In this document: in pieces, positions 44,921-54,236 of the stretch
Position numbering within the stretch: position 1 is the first letter of the stretch
How the letters are laid out: every line of letters begins with the position of its first letter
DNA from: Pseudomonas sp. WS 5079
Lineage (GTDB): Bacteria; Pseudomonadota; Gammaproteobacteria; Pseudomonadales; Pseudomonadaceae
Assembly: GCF_012985465.1 (NCBI RefSeq)
Contig: NZ_JAAQWN010000002.1
Location: forward strand, 310,001-374,000
DNA: 64,000 nt
Direction: 5' to 3'
Program-made: the position numbers and the translations under genes
Notes under the pieces: model-generated
The model's input: only the letters and a program-made list of their open reading frames with translations
Told to the model about the DNA's origin: nothing
The model's database searches: none

Positions 44921-47341
44921 ATGAGCGACCAGCAAGAATTCCCCGATATCGACCTCAACGACTACGCCGACCCCGAAAACGCACAAACCCCGTCGTCCAA
45001 CACCGGCCTGGCCCTGCCTGGGCAAAACCTGCCGGACAAGGTCTATATCATCCCGATCCACAACCGGCCGTTCTTCCCGGCGCAAGTGTTGCCGGTGATC
45101 GTCAATGAAGAACCCTGGGCCGAGACCCTGGAGCTGGTGAGCAAATCCGACCATCACTCCCTCGCGCTGTTCTTCATGGATACGCCGCCCGAAGACCCAC
45201 GGCATTTCGACACCTCCGCCCTGCCGCTGTACGGCACTCTGGTCAAGGTGCATCACGCCAGCCGCGAAAACGGCAAGCTGCAATTCGTTGCCCAGGGCCT
45301 GACCCGCGTGCGCATCAAGACCTGGCTCAAGCATCACCGCCCACCGTACCTGGTGGAAGTCGAGTACCCGCACCAGCCCAGCGAGCCGACCGATGAGGTC
45401 AAGGCCTACGGCATGGCGCTGATCAATGCGATCAAGGAGTTGCTGCCGCTCAACCCGCTGTACAGCGAAGAGCTGAAGAACTACCTCAACCGCTTCAGCC
45501 CCAACGACCCGTCGCCCCTGACCGACTTCGCCGCCGCGCTGACCTCGGCCACCGGCAACGAGTTGCAGGAAGTGCTGGACTGCGTGCCGATGCTCAAGCG
45601 CATGGAAAAAGTCTTGCCGATGCTGCGCAAAGAGGTGGAAGTTGCGCGCCTGCAAAAGGAAATCTCCGCCGAGGTGAACCGCAAGATCGGCGAGCACCAG
45701 CGCGAGTTCTTCCTCAAGGAACAGCTCAAGGTGATCCAGCAAGAGCTGGGGCTGACCAAGGACGATCGCAGTGCCGACGTCGAGCAGTTCGAGCAACGCC
45801 TGGAAGGCAAGGTGCTGCCGGCCCAGGCGCAGAAACGCATCGATGAAGAGCTGAACAAGCTGTCGATCCTCGAGACCGGGTCGCCGGAGTACGCGGTGAC
45901 GCGCAATTACCTGGACTGGGCCACCTCGGTGCCGTGGGGCGTGTATGGCGAGGACAAGCTCGACCTCAAGCACGCACGCAAAGTCCTGGATAAACACCAT
46001 GCGGGGCTGGACGACATCAAGAGTCGCATCCTCGAGTTCCTTGCCGTGGGCGCCTATAAAGGCGAAGTCGCCGGCTCCATCGTGCTGCTGGTGGGACCGC
46101 CGGGCGTGGGCAAGACCAGCGTCGGCAAATCGATTGCCGAGTCCCTGGGGCGGCCGTTCTACCGCTTCAGCGTCGGCGGCATGCGCGACGAGGCCGAGAT
46201 CAAGGGCCATCGCCGCACCTACATCGGCGCCCTGCCGGGCAAGCTGGTGCAGGCGCTCAAAGATGTAGAAGTGATGAACCCGGTGATCATGCTCGACGAG
46301 ATCGACAAGATGGGCCAGAGCTACCAGGGCGACCCGGCGTCGGCCCTGCTGGAAACCCTCGACCCGGAACAGAACGTCGAATTCCTCGACCACTACCTGG
46401 ACCTGCGCCTGGACCTGTCCAAAGTGCTGTTCGTGTGTACCGCCAACACCCTGGACTCGATCCCCGGCCCGTTGCTGGACCGCATGGAAGTGATTCGCCT
46501 GTCGGGTTACATCACCGAAGAAAAAGTCGCCATCGCCAAGCGCCACCTGTGGCCCAAGCAGCTGGAAAAAGCCGGTGTGGCAAAAACCAGCCTGAGCATC
46601 ACCGACGGCGCCCTGCGCGCGTTGATCGACGGCTATGCCCGCGAAGCCGGGGTGCGCCAGTTGGAGAAGCAACTGGGCAAGCTGGTACGCAAAGCGGTGG
46701 TCAAGCTGCTGGATGAGCCGGACTCGGTGATCAAGATCGGCAACAAGGACCTGGAAAGCTCCCTGGGCATGCCGGTGTTCCGTAACGAGCAGGTACTGTC
46801 GGGCACGGGTGTCATCACCGGCCTGGCCTGGACCAGCATGGGCGGCGCCACCTTGCCGATCGAGGCGACGCGCATCCACACGCTCAATCGCGGCTTCAAG
46901 CTCACCGGGCAGTTGGGTGAAGTGATGAAGGAATCCGCCGAAATCGCCTACAGCTACATCAGTTCCAACCTGAAGTCGTTTGGCGGTGACCCGAAGTTCT
47001 TCGACGAAGCCTTCGTGCACCTGCACGTGCCGGAAGGCGCCACGCCCAAGGACGGCCCAAGTGCCGGGGTGACCATGGCCAGTGCGTTGCTCTCGCTGGC
47101 ACGCAACCAGCCGCCGAAAAAAGGCGTGGCCATGACCGGCGAACTGACCCTGACCGGGCATGTACTGCCGATTGGCGGTGTGCGCGAGAAGGTAATTGCG
47201 GCGCGGCGGCAGAAGATTCACGAGTTGATCCTGCCAGAGCCTAACCGTGGCAGCTTCGAGGAATTGCCGGAGTACCTCAAAGAGGGCATGACGGTGCACT
47301 TTGCCAAGCGGTTTGCGGATGTGGCGAAGGTGTTGTTCTGA
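44921..47341 (+). CDS. asrA: Lon-family ATP-dependent protease AsrA
   Basis: The 806-residue protein has a LON substrate-binding domain (about 45-245), a coiled coil (about 245-310), an AAA+ module with Walker A GPPGVGKT at 392-399 and Walker B VIMLDEIDK, and a C-terminal protease with the dyad S714 (DGPSAG) and K757, spaced as in E. coli Lon. The N-terminus (MSDQQEFPDIDLNDYADPEN) differs from housekeeping Lon and fits PA0779/AsrA, the second Lon of Pseudomonas, tied to the heat-shock response under aminoglycoside stress. It degrades misfolded or regulatory proteins in the cytosol. A sigma-32-type promoter lies directly upstream. The inhibitor icp follows, as in P. aeruginosa. Confidence 0.92.
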   Translation: MSDQQEFPDIDLNDYADPENAQTPSSNTGLALPGQNLPDKVYIIPIHNRPFFPAQVLPVIVNEEPWAETLELVSKSDHHSLALFFMDTPPEDPRHFDTSALPLYGTLVKVHHASRENGKLQFVAQGLTRVRIKTWLKHHRPPYLVEVEYPHQPSEPTDEVKAYGMALINAIKELLPLNPLYSEELKNYLNRFSPNDPSPLTDFAAALTSATGNELQEVLDCVPMLKRMEKVLPMLRKEVEVARLQKEISAEVNRKIGEHQREFFLKEQLKVIQQELGLTKDDRSADVEQFEQRLEGKVLPAQAQKRIDEELNKLSILETGSPEYAVTRNYLDWATSVPWGVYGEDKLDLKHARKVLDKHHAGLDDIKSRILEFLAVGAYKGEVAGSIVLLVGPPGVGKTSVGKSIAESLGRPFYRFSVGGMRDEAEIKGHRRTYIGALPGKLVQALKDVEVMNPVIMLDEIDKMGQSYQGDPASALLETLDPEQNVEFLDHYLDLRLDLSKVLFVCTANTLDSIPGPLLDRMEVIRLSGYITEEKVAIAKRHLWPKQLEKAGVAKTSLSITDGALRALIDGYAREAGVRQLEKQLGKLVRKAVVKLLDEPDSVIKIGNKDLESSLGMPVFRNEQVLSGTGVITGLAWTSMGGATLPIEATRIHTLNRGFKLTGQLGEVMKESAEIAYSYISSNLKSFGGDPKFFDEAFVHLHVPEGATPKDGPSAGVTMASALLSLARNQPPKKGVAMTGELTLTGHVLPIGGVREKVIAARRQKIHELILPEPNRGSFEELPEYLKEGMTVHFAKRFADVAKVLF

Positions 47342-47368
47342 TAGTTCTGTAGCGCCTGCACTGGCCTC

Positions 47369-47432
47369 ATCGCGGGCAAGCCCGCTCCTACAGTTGGAAT
47401 GCGTACTCTGTAGGAGCGGGCTTGCCCGCGAT
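47369..47432. repeat. Inverted pair of REP palindromes
   Basis: ATCGCGGGCAAGCCCGCTCC and the reverse, TGTAGGAGCGGGCTTGCCCG, point away from each other, opposite to the REPIN layout elsewhere in the window. The pair lies between asrA and icp and may end asrA transcription. Confidence 0.75.
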
Positions 47433-47524
47433 AGGGCCAGCACGGCCAACATCACCCCCCTGCTGTAACACCTTGTCTCATCTTCGGTTATGCTCGCCCT
47501 TCGTCGCCAATAAACGGAGCCTTC

Positions 47525-47917
47525 ATGACCGCTGCCCGCCTGCTTCTTGCGCTAAGCCTCGCCCTGCTCGGGGCTTGCGCCAGTGCACCGAAGCAAAACG
47601 TCACCGTCGAAAAACAGAGCGCCTGCCCGCTCAAGCTCAAGGCCGGGCAAAACCTGACCCTGACCTTGCCGAGCAACCCCACCACCGGTTATCGCTGGGC
47701 GATCCAGGATTCGGCAGGCGGCGTGCTGCGCAGCCTCGGCCCCGAGGTCTACAGCAACCCCGAGGACGCCGGCGTGGTGGGTGCCGCCGGGCAATCCACC
47801 TGGCGCTTCCAGGCCTTTACCCCAGGCAGTGGCCGCCTGCGCCTGACTTCCCAACAACCCTGGGCCCCGGAAGTGAATCCGGTGGACACCTTTGACTGCG
47901 CCATTACGGTGAACTGA
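47525..47917 (+). CDS. icp: Chagasin-family (I42) cysteine protease inhibitor lipoprotein
   Basis: The 130-residue protein has a lipoprotein signal (ALLGAC, Cys18) and the three loops of I42 inhibitors: NPTTGYRW near 51, the AGQSTWRF region near 88 and QPWAPE near 115. These loops block papain-like cysteine proteases. PA0778 is the P. aeruginosa counterpart. As a lipid-anchored protein it would guard the envelope against host, predator or self proteases; the target is unknown. The YhhN gene starts one base after its stop, so they are cotranscribed. Confidence 0.9.
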   Translation: MTAARLLLALSLALLGACASAPKQNVTVEKQSACPLKLKAGQNLTLTLPSNPTTGYRWAIQDSAGGVLRSLGPEVYSNPEDAGVVGAAGQSTWRFQAFTPGSGRLRLTSQQPWAPEVNPVDTFDCAITVN

Positions 47918-47918
47918 T

Positions 47919-48575
47919 ATGCCATGGATGATTCTTGCGTTGATGGGTGCCGGTACCTTTATCTACGGTCTGAGCACGCATGCCACCTTGCTTTGCCTGT
48001 TGGTCAAGCCGCTACCGGTGCTGGCGATGCTGGGCTGGCTGCATGACGCGCCGCCCAGCGACTATCGACGCTGGATCAGCCTGGGGTTGATTTTCTCCGT
48101 AGTGGGCGATGTGTTGCTGGCCTGGCCCGGCGACCTGTTTATCTTCGGCCTGGGCGCGTTTTTGTTCGCGCACCTGGCGTACCTCAAGGCCTACTTCAGC
48201 GACTGCCGCCGCCCGGCCCTGTTGCCACTGGCCCTGGCGCTGGGGGTTGGGGCAATTTTGTTGAGCATCCTGATTTCCCACGGCCTGGGCGATTTGCTGA
48301 TTCCGGTGGTGGTGTACGCGTTGGTGATCAGCGCCATGCTCTGGCGTGCGCTGGCTCGCCTGGGCAGCGACGTGCCCAAGCGCTCGGCACAGCTGGCGGC
48401 CATCGGCGCGGCGTTGTTTGTGTTTTCCGACACCCTGATCGGCATCAACCGCTTTGTGGTGACCTTCGATGCGGCGCCGTATCTGTTGATCATCACCTAC
48501 TGGTTGGGGCAATGGGGCATCACCGCATCGGCTTTCCATCAGACAACCCGCGCATCGCCTCGCCAACCTGGCTAA
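47919..48575 (+). CDS. YhhN family lysoplasmalogenase-like membrane protein
   Basis: The 218-residue protein has seven to eight membrane helices and family motifs KPLPVLAMLGWL near 29, IFSVVGDVLLAWPGDLFIFGLGAFLFAH near 57 (GD aspartates) and FVFSDTLIGINRF near 166. TMEM86/YhhN enzymes cleave the vinyl ether of lysoplasmalogen; whether this is the bacterial substrate is uncertain. It overlaps nothing but is tightly linked to icp and 36 bp upstream of cmoA. Confidence 0.85.
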   Translation: MPWMILALMGAGTFIYGLSTHATLLCLLVKPLPVLAMLGWLHDAPPSDYRRWISLGLIFSVVGDVLLAWPGDLFIFGLGAFLFAHLAYLKAYFSDCRRPALLPLALALGVGAILLSILISHGLGDLLIPVVVYALVISAMLWRALARLGSDVPKRSAQLAAIGAALFVFSDTLIGINRFVVTFDAAPYLLIITYWLGQWGITASAFHQTTRASPRQPG

Positions 48576-48611
48576 AATGCCGGCCTTTTCCACTTCGTCG
48601 CCGGAACAGCC

Positions 48612-49355
48612 GTGAGCAAAGAACCCGATCGCCTATTCGCCCAGCCCTTGCCCCAGGTGCCGGACTTCGCCTTTAACGAGGACGTGGTGCGGGTGTTCCC
48701 GGATATGATCAAGCGTTCGGTGCCCGGTTACCCGACCATTGTCGAGAACCTCGGCGTACTGGCGGCGCAGTTCGCCCAGCCGGGCAGTGTGCTGTATGAC
48801 CTGGGTTCGTCCCTGGGCGCGGTGACCCAGGCCCTGCGGCGCCATGTGCGCACCGACGGCTGCCGGGTGATCGCTGTGGATAACTCGGCGGCGATGGTCG
48901 AGCGCTGCCGCGAATACCTCAACGGCCAGGACTCGATGTTCCAGGAGCTGCTGCCGGTGGAGGTGATCGAAGGCGATATCCTCGCCCTGCAGTTCCAGCC
49001 GGCCTCGGTGGTGGCGCTGAATTTCACTCTGCAATTTATCGCCCCCGAGGAGCGCCTGGCGCTGCTTGGGCGGATTCGCCAGGCGCTGCTGCCGGGTGGC
49101 GCGCTGATTCTCTCGGAAAAACTGCGTTTCAATGATCCCGAAGAACATGCATTGCTCACCGATCTGCACGTGGCGTTCAAGCGCGCCAACGGCTACAGCG
49201 AACTGGAAATCGCCCAGAAGCGCAGCGCCATCGAAAACGTCATGAAGCCCGACAGCCTCGAGGAACACCGTGAACGCCTGCTGGCGGCCGGGTTCTCGAA
49301 AGTCGTGCCGTGGTTCCAGTGTCTTAACTTTGCCTCGTTGATTGCCTTGCCATGA
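48612..49355 (+). CDS. cmoA: Carboxy-S-adenosyl-L-methionine synthase
   Basis: The 247-residue protein starts with GTG. It carries the CmoA-specific [18 protein letters not shown] near 28 and SAM-site motifs [14 protein letters not shown] near 63, [12 protein letters not shown] near 89 and NFTLQFI near 136. It converts SAM and prephenate to carboxy-SAM, used by CmoB to make cmo5U at tRNA position 34. Its stop overlaps the cmoB start (ATGA), so the pair is translationally coupled. Confidence 0.95.
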   Translation: MSKEPDRLFAQPLPQVPDFAFNEDVVRVFPDMIKRSVPGYPTIVENLGVLAAQFAQPGSVLYDLGSSLGAVTQALRRHVRTDGCRVIAVDNSAAMVERCREYLNGQDSMFQELLPVEVIEGDILALQFQPASVVALNFTLQFIAPEERLALLGRIRQALLPGGALILSEKLRFNDPEEHALLTDLHVAFKRANGYSELEIAQKRSAIENVMKPDSLEEHRERLLAAGFSKVVPWFQCLNFASLIALP

Positions 49356-50308
49356 TTGATCTGTCTCCCCTCGCCCGCCATCTGGTCGGCACTCCCCTGG
49401 CCGTATGGGCCCAGGGCCTGCAAGCACAACTCGATGCAAAGATGGAAAAGGGCCATGGCGACCTGGCCCGCTGGCAAAGTGCGCTGGACGCCTTGCCCAA
49501 GATCCTGCCAAGCAAAATCGACCTGCTGAACGGCCTGACCCTGGACACCGATTGCGATGACGCAACCCGTGAGCAGATGCATGCCGCGCTGATGGGCCTG
49601 AGCCCGTGGCGCAAGGGGCCGTTCAACCTGTTCGGGGTGCATGTGGACACCGAATGGCGCTCGGACTGGAAATGGTCGCGGGTCGCGCCGCACCTGAACC
49701 TCAAAGGCAAGCGCATCCTCGATGTGGGCTGTGGCAACGGTTATTACATGTGGCGCATGCTCGGCGCCGGCGCCGACAGTGTGATTGGCGTGGATCCCAA
49801 CTGGCTGTTCTTCTGCCAGTTCCAGGCGGTGCAGCGCTACCTGTCGGCCCCCAACGCCTGGCACCTGCCGTTCCCGTTCGAGGACCTGCCGCCGAACATG
49901 GAAGGTTTCGACACGGTGTTCTCCATGGGCGTGTTCTACCATCGCCGCTCGCCGATCGAGCATTTGCTGGCGCTCAAGGATTGCCTGGTCAAGGGTGGCG
50001 AACTGGTGCTGGAGACGTTGGTGATCGAGGGTGATCAACAACAGGTACTGGTGCCAGAAGACCGTTACGCACAGATGCGTAATGTGTGGTTCCTGCCTTC
50101 GGTGCCGGCGTTGATGCTCTGGCTGCGGCGTGCCGGGTTCAGCGAAGTGCGTTGCGTGGATGTGAGCGTGACCACGGTCGAGGAACAGCGTGGGACAGAG
50201 TGGATGAAGTATCAGTCCTTGAGTGACTTCCTCGACCCTGAAGATCACAGCAAGACGATTGAAGGGCTGCCGGCGCCGATGCGCGCGGTGATTATCGCCA
50301 AGAAGTAA
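49352..50308 (+). CDS. cmoB: tRNA U34 carboxymethyltransferase
   Basis: The 318-residue protein has CmoB motifs [20 protein letters not shown] near 87, the SAM site [13 protein letters not shown] near 123, [15 protein letters not shown] near 146 and [12 protein letters not shown] near 190. It transfers the carboxymethyl group of carboxy-SAM to 5-hydroxyuridine in the wobble position of several tRNAs, widening decoding. The length is that of the family. A REPIN follows and probably ends the cmoAB message. Confidence 0.96.
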   Translation: MIDLSPLARHLVGTPLAVWAQGLQAQLDAKMEKGHGDLARWQSALDALPKILPSKIDLLNGLTLDTDCDDATREQMHAALMGLSPWRKGPFNLFGVHVDTEWRSDWKWSRVAPHLNLKGKRILDVGCGNGYYMWRMLGAGADSVIGVDPNWLFFCQFQAVQRYLSAPNAWHLPFPFEDLPPNMEGFDTVFSMGVFYHRRSPIEHLLALKDCLVKGGELVLETLVIEGDQQQVLVPEDRYAQMRNVWFLPSVPALMLWLRRAGFSEVRCVDVSVTTVEEQRGTEWMKYQSLSDFLDPEDHSKTIEGLPAPMRAVIIAKK

Positions 50309-50342
50309 CCCCCAATCGCCCTGAGAAAATGCAGATCAAGAA

Positions 50343-50431
50343 TGTGGGAGCTGGCTTGCCTGCGATAGCGGTGGGTCAGCTACACATTTGGCAACTGGCA
50401 GACCGCTATCGCAGGCAAGCCAGCTCCCACA
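50343..50431. repeat. REPIN (TGTGGGAGCTGGC type)
   Basis: An 89-bp inverted pair with TGTGGGAGCTGGCTTGCCTG ends, between the convergent cmoB and tadA genes. Confidence 0.85.
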
Positions 50432-50454
50432 GTGATTGGGTTTTCACATTGAGA

Positions 50455-50952
50455 TCAGGTGCTGGGCTTGGCCCTTCTGGCCTTGAAGAACTCACTCAAC
50501 ACCGTCCCACACTCCTCGGCCAGTACCCCGCCTTCATACAACACCCGGTGATTGAGAAAGCCCTGGCTGAAGAACTGCCCCTGGCTCTGCACAATCCCGG
50601 CCTTGGGCTCCAGCGCGCCGTACACCACCCGGGCGATGCGCGAGTGGACGATCAGCCCGGCGCACATGCTGCACGGCTCAAGGGTCACGTACAGCGTGCT
50701 GCCCGGCAGGCGGTAGTTGCTGACGGCCTGGGCCGCCGCGCGGATGGCGACCATCTCGGCATGGGCGCTGGGGTCGCTGCCGCTGATCGGGCAGTTGAAG
50801 CCGCGCCCGATGATTTCGCCGTCCTGCACCAGCACCGCGCCTACCGGTACTTCACCCAGGGCCGCGCCCTGGGCGGCAAGAGCCAGGGCTTCACGCATGA
50901 AGTCCTGGTCACGGCTGCGGTCGATGATCGCCGTGGGGCGAATCTGGCGCAT
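50455..50952 (-). CDS. tadA: tRNA adenosine(34) deaminase
   Basis: The 165-residue protein has the deaminase zinc site HAEMVAI (His and catalytic Glu) and PCSMCAG. FMREALALAAQGAALGEVPVGAVLV near its start is typical of TadA. It changes A34 to inosine in tRNA-Arg(ACG) and is essential in most bacteria. ATG 50952 overlaps the stop of the multicopper oxidase gene (TGATG), with GAGGTG eight bases upstream. The frame stays open further up but inside the oxidase gene. Confidence 0.95.
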   Translation of the reverse strand: MRQIRPTAIIDRSRDQDFMREALALAAQGAALGEVPVGAVLVQDGEIIGRGFNCPISGSDPSAHAEMVAIRAAAQAVSNYRLPGSTLYVTLEPCSMCAGLIVHSRIARVVYGALEPKAGIVQSQGQFFSQGFLNHRVLYEGGVLAEECGTVLSEFFKARRAKPST

Positions 50953-52331
50953 CACGCCACCTCGATGGCGGCCATCAGGCCGGTTTCCATGTGGTCGATC
51001 ACATGGCAATGGAACATCCACACCCCGGGGTTATCCGCCACCAACGCCACGCGGGCGCGCTCGTTCTTGCCCAGCAGGTAGGTGTCGGTGAAGTACGGCG
51101 TCACTTTATGGCGGTTCGAGGCGATGACCTTGAAGCTCATGCCATGCAGATGGATCGGGTGCTGGTACTGGGTCATGTTTTTCAATTCAAAGATGTAGCT
51201 CTTGCCCAACTCGAGCTTGGCAATCGGCCGGTCGGCGCAGGTCTTGTCGGTGATATCCCAGGCCTGGCCGTTGATCTGCCACAGGCTCGGCGGCCTGTTT
51301 TCGACGTTGACCGAGACCGAGCCGACCCATTCGAAATTGAAGTTGAGTTTCTCGGCATTGGCCAGGTCCGGCTCGGCAATCGGGTTGGCCGGCAACGCGG
51401 GCGGCCACTCGCCCGGCGCATCAGTATTAGCCACCGAGCGGAAGGTACCCAGGCGCACCGGGCCATTGCGGATCGACAGCTCTTCGCCGGCCGGCGGAGC
51501 CTTGATTGCCAGGCAGATGCGCATGCCCGGGCCTAGCCAGTATTCCTTGCCCAAAGGCCGTGGCTCGATGGGGTTGCCGTCCAGCGCGTAGATCTGCGCC
51601 TGGGCGTTGGGAATGTTCAGGCGATAGGTCAGGGTGTTGTCGAGGTTGAGCAGGCGCACCCGGGTGATTTGCCCGGCAGGCAGGTCGATGACCGCCTGCG
51701 GCACACCGTTGATGGTCGACAGGCGCCCGGCCGTACCGCCACGGGCTGCTTCGCGGGGGATGCTGAACTCGACAAATTCACCCTGCTCGTCGATATGCCA
51801 GTTTTTCAGGCTCAGGGTGCGTTCGTGCTGGAAGCCGGTGGGCTCGCGCTCCTCGACAATCAATGGGCCGACCAGGCCACGGCCCAGTTCTTCGCTGCTG
51901 CTGACATGGGGGTGATACCAGTAGCTGCCGGCGTCGGGCACGCGGAACTGGTAGTCGAAATACTCGCCAGGCAGTACCGGCAATTGCGAGACGTACGGCA
52001 CGCCGTCCATTTCCAGGGGCAGGCGGATGCCGTGCCAGTGGATGGTGGTGGCAACGGGCAGGTGGTTGATAAAGCGCACCCGCAGCCATTCGCCCTGGCG
52101 TACACGCAACTCGGTGCCCGGCGCCGAGGGGCCAAAGGCCCAGGCTTGGGTCTTGTGTCCCGGCACCAGTTCCACGTCCAACGGTGCGGCAATCAACTCG
52201 TAATCACGCCCGGCGCTGGCGTCCGCGACTTTCCCCAGCCAGTAGCGATAGGCGCCACCGGCACCGACACCCACCACTGCCAGGCCGGCGAGGCCACCAA
52301 GGATTTGTCGACGGGAAAAGGATCGGGACAC
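50952..52331 (-). CDS. Tat-exported multicopper oxidase
   Basis: The 459-residue protein starts at GTG 52331, six bases after GAGG. A Tat signal (SFSRRQILGGLAGLAVVG) leads to the periplasm. All copper motifs are present: TIHWHG near 98, YWYHPH near 140, QHPIHLHGMSF near 395 and MFHCHVIDHMETGLM near 440, the last giving the type 1 site with a methionine ligand. It belongs to the laccase/CueO/bilirubin oxidase group and would oxidise phenols or metal ions with oxygen. No Met-rich CueO-like loop is seen, so copper defence is not assured. It is coupled to tadA, an unrelated housekeeping gene. Confidence 0.9.
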   Translation of the reverse strand: MSRSFSRRQILGGLAGLAVVGVGAGGAYRYWLGKVADASAGRDYELIAAPLDVELVPGHKTQAWAFGPSAPGTELRVRQGEWLRVRFINHLPVATTIHWHGIRLPLEMDGVPYVSQLPVLPGEYFDYQFRVPDAGSYWYHPHVSSSEELGRGLVGPLIVEEREPTGFQHERTLSLKNWHIDEQGEFVEFSIPREAARGGTAGRLSTINGVPQAVIDLPAGQITRVRLLNLDNTLTYRLNIPNAQAQIYALDGNPIEPRPLGKEYWLGPGMRICLAIKAPPAGEELSIRNGPVRLGTFRSVANTDAPGEWPPALPANPIAEPDLANAEKLNFNFEWVGSVSVNVENRPPSLWQINGQAWDITDKTCADRPIAKLELGKSYIFELKNMTQYQHPIHLHGMSFKVIASNRHKVTPYFTDTYLLGKNERARVALVADNPGVWMFHCHVIDHMETGLMAAIEVA

Positions 52332-52440
52332 AACAACCTCACGGATCTGCGCGGGCCCAGGGCCCGCAAAGGGCAAATACGATACACCCCTGCCGGCTAA
52401 ACAGTAAGGCTTCGCATTGCCGCATGTGGGAAAGGGCTTG

Positions 52441-52530
52441 TGTAGGAGCGGGCTTGCCCGCGATAGCGCTGTGTCAGTCAATAGAGGTATCGACTGAAAC
52501 TCCCTTATCGCGGGCAAGCCCGCTCCTACA
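52441..52530. repeat. REPIN (TGTAGGAGCGGGC type)
   Basis: A 90-bp element with TGTAGGAGCGGGCTTGCCCG and its complement. Outside it a second, weaker inverted pair (TGTGGGAAAGGGCTTG / CAAGCCCGTCCCACG) looks like the edges of an older REPIN into which this one was nested. Confidence 0.85.
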
Positions 52531-52563
52531 CAAGCCCGTCCCACGTTGGATCTTCAGCGTTGG

Positions 52564-53307
52564 TTAGGGCTTGGCGGCGGCCAGGATCAGCGCTTTCATC
52601 TCAGCGACCGCGCCCTTGAAACCGACGAACAGCGCATGGGCGACCAGGGCGTGGCCGATGTTCAGTTCGTTGACGCCCTTGATCGCCGCCACGGCTTCGA
52701 CGTTGTGGTAGTGCAGGCCATGGCCGGCGTTGACCACCAGGCCCTCACGCAGGCCGCAGGCCACGCCATCGATGATGCGTTGCAGTTCGTCGGCGACTTC
52801 GGTCGGGGTTGTGGCATCGGCGTAGCGCCCGGTGTGCAACTCAATGGCCGGGGCGCCCACACGGCGCGAGGCTTCGATCTGCCGTTCGTCGGCGTCGATA
52901 AACAGCGAGACTTCACTGCCGATCTGCGACAGGCGCTCGACGGCGGCTTTGATCCGCGCTTCCTGGCCGGCCACATCCAGGCCGCCTTCGGTGGTCAGTT
53001 CCTGGCGGGTTTCCGGGACCAGGCAGATATGTGCCGGGCGGATGCGCTCGGCGAAGGCCATCATTTCTTCGGTGATGCCCATTTCGAAGTTCATGCGGGT
53101 TTGCAGCACGTCCTTGAGCACCAGTACGTCGCGCTCCTGGATGTGCCGGCGGTCTTCGCGCAGGTGCACGGTGATCCCGTCGGCGCCTGCTTCTTCGGCA
53201 TCCAGCGCAGCCTTCACCGGATCAGGGTAGCGAGTGCCCCGGGCCTGGCGCAGGGTGGCGACGTGGTCGATGTTGACGCCAAGAAGAATGCGATTGCTGG
53301 TGGTCAC
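52564..53307 (-). CDS. pdxJ: Pyridoxine 5'-phosphate synthase
   Basis: The 247-residue protein starts at GTG, preceded by AGGAG. Family motifs are [18 protein letters not shown] near 8, [16 protein letters not shown] near 41 and [12 protein letters not shown] near 207. It joins deoxyxylulose 5-phosphate and aminoacetone phosphate to form pyridoxine phosphate, the last ring-building step of vitamin B6 synthesis. It is last in the rnc-era-recO-pdxJ group, 51 bp after recO. Confidence 0.96.
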   Translation of the reverse strand: MTTSNRILLGVNIDHVATLRQARGTRYPDPVKAALDAEEAGADGITVHLREDRRHIQERDVLVLKDVLQTRMNFEMGITEEMMAFAERIRPAHICLVPETRQELTTEGGLDVAGQEARIKAAVERLSQIGSEVSLFIDADERQIEASRRVGAPAIELHTGRYADATTPTEVADELQRIIDGVACGLREGLVVNAGHGLHYHNVEAVAAIKGVNELNIGHALVAHALFVGFKGAVAEMKALILAAAKP

Positions 53308-53358
53308 GGAAGCGCTCCTGAAAAGGGAAAGAATCGGTGCACAGCATACACGGGGATG

Positions 53359-54048
53359 TCAGGGCTTTCGAAACAACTCGCGACTGACCAGCGGCCGACC
53401 GCCCAGATGCACGGCCAGGGCCTGGCGCATCAGGCGCTTGGCGGCAGACAGGGCACCAGGCGCTGTCCAGTCAGCCTCGCTCATGGCCAGCAGTTCGGTG
53501 CCCTGGAACAGGCCCGGTTGCAGCAGATAGACGCGCTCCAGCCCGGCGTCCACTTGCAGGCGGTACATGCCGTCGCTGGCGATTGGCTCGCCGTGCAGGT
53601 CGTTGCTCAGTTCAAAACCGTAGCCCAGGTCGTCGAGCAGGCGCCATTCGAAGGCACGCAACAGCGGCTCCAGGGGACGGCCTTCGGCCAGGGCCAGCAA
53701 GGTGGCGGCGTAGTGATCGAACACCGCGGGGTGCGGGTCTTCGGCGGGCAGCAGGCGGATCAGCAATTCGTTGAGGTACAGGCCACTGAACAGCGCCTCG
53801 CCATTGAGCCAGGCCGAGGTGCCGATGCTTTCCAGGCGGCCGACGTTTTTCAGCTCACCCTTGCCGCGAAACTCCACCTCCAGGGCCACGAATGGCCGCG
53901 CCAACGTGCCCGCCTTGCCCCGCGCGCTGCGCAGTACCGCGCGTAGCCGGCCTTGGGGCGTGAGGAAGTCCACCAGGGCGCTGGTCTCGCGGTAGGCGCG
54001 GCTGTGCAGGACGTAGGCGGGTTGGCTGGGGGGTGGGGATTGGGACAT
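53359..54048 (-). CDS. recO: DNA repair protein RecO
   Basis: The 229-residue protein begins with a proline-rich tail, then the OB-fold: [28 protein letters not shown] near 12. The rest is the helical RecO domain, with [16 protein letters not shown] near 87. It helps RecR load RecA onto SSB-coated gaps. The zinc cysteines of Gram-positive RecO are absent, as usual in gammaproteobacteria. A REPIN lies between it and era, which may split the operon message. Confidence 0.93.
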   Translation of the reverse strand: MSQSPPPSQPAYVLHSRAYRETSALVDFLTPQGRLRAVLRSARGKAGTLARPFVALEVEFRGKGELKNVGRLESIGTSAWLNGEALFSGLYLNELLIRLLPAEDPHPAVFDHYAATLLALAEGRPLEPLLRAFEWRLLDDLGYGFELSNDLHGEPIASDGMYRLQVDAGLERVYLLQPGLFQGTELLAMSEADWTAPGALSAAKRLMRQALAVHLGGRPLVSRELFRKP

Positions 54049-54104
54049 GAATGTCTCTTCGCAGAACTTAAGAACAGCGATAAACCAATGTGGGACCTGT
54101 CTTG

Positions 54105-54191
54105 TGTGGGAGCTGGCTTGCCTGCGATGCAGACGCCTCGATGTGTCACGTAGACCGAGGCGATGCTATCGCAGGCAAGCCAGCTCCCACA
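54105..54191. repeat. REPIN (TGTGGGAGCTGGC type)
   Basis: An inverted pair with TGTGGGAGCTGGCTTGCCTG ends, lying inside the era-recO gap and thus inside an expected operon. Outer TGTGGGACC / GCTCCCACA remnants extend it to about 54089-54210. Confidence 0.82.
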
Positions 54192-54236
54192 CAAGCCCGC
54201 TCCCACATTTTGTCCTGCGGTGTTACTGGTGACTGA

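Noticed and set aside
44906..47455. 849-codon frame antisense to asrA
   Set aside because: It is a shadow of the Lon family gene, which has intact Walker and catalytic motifs.
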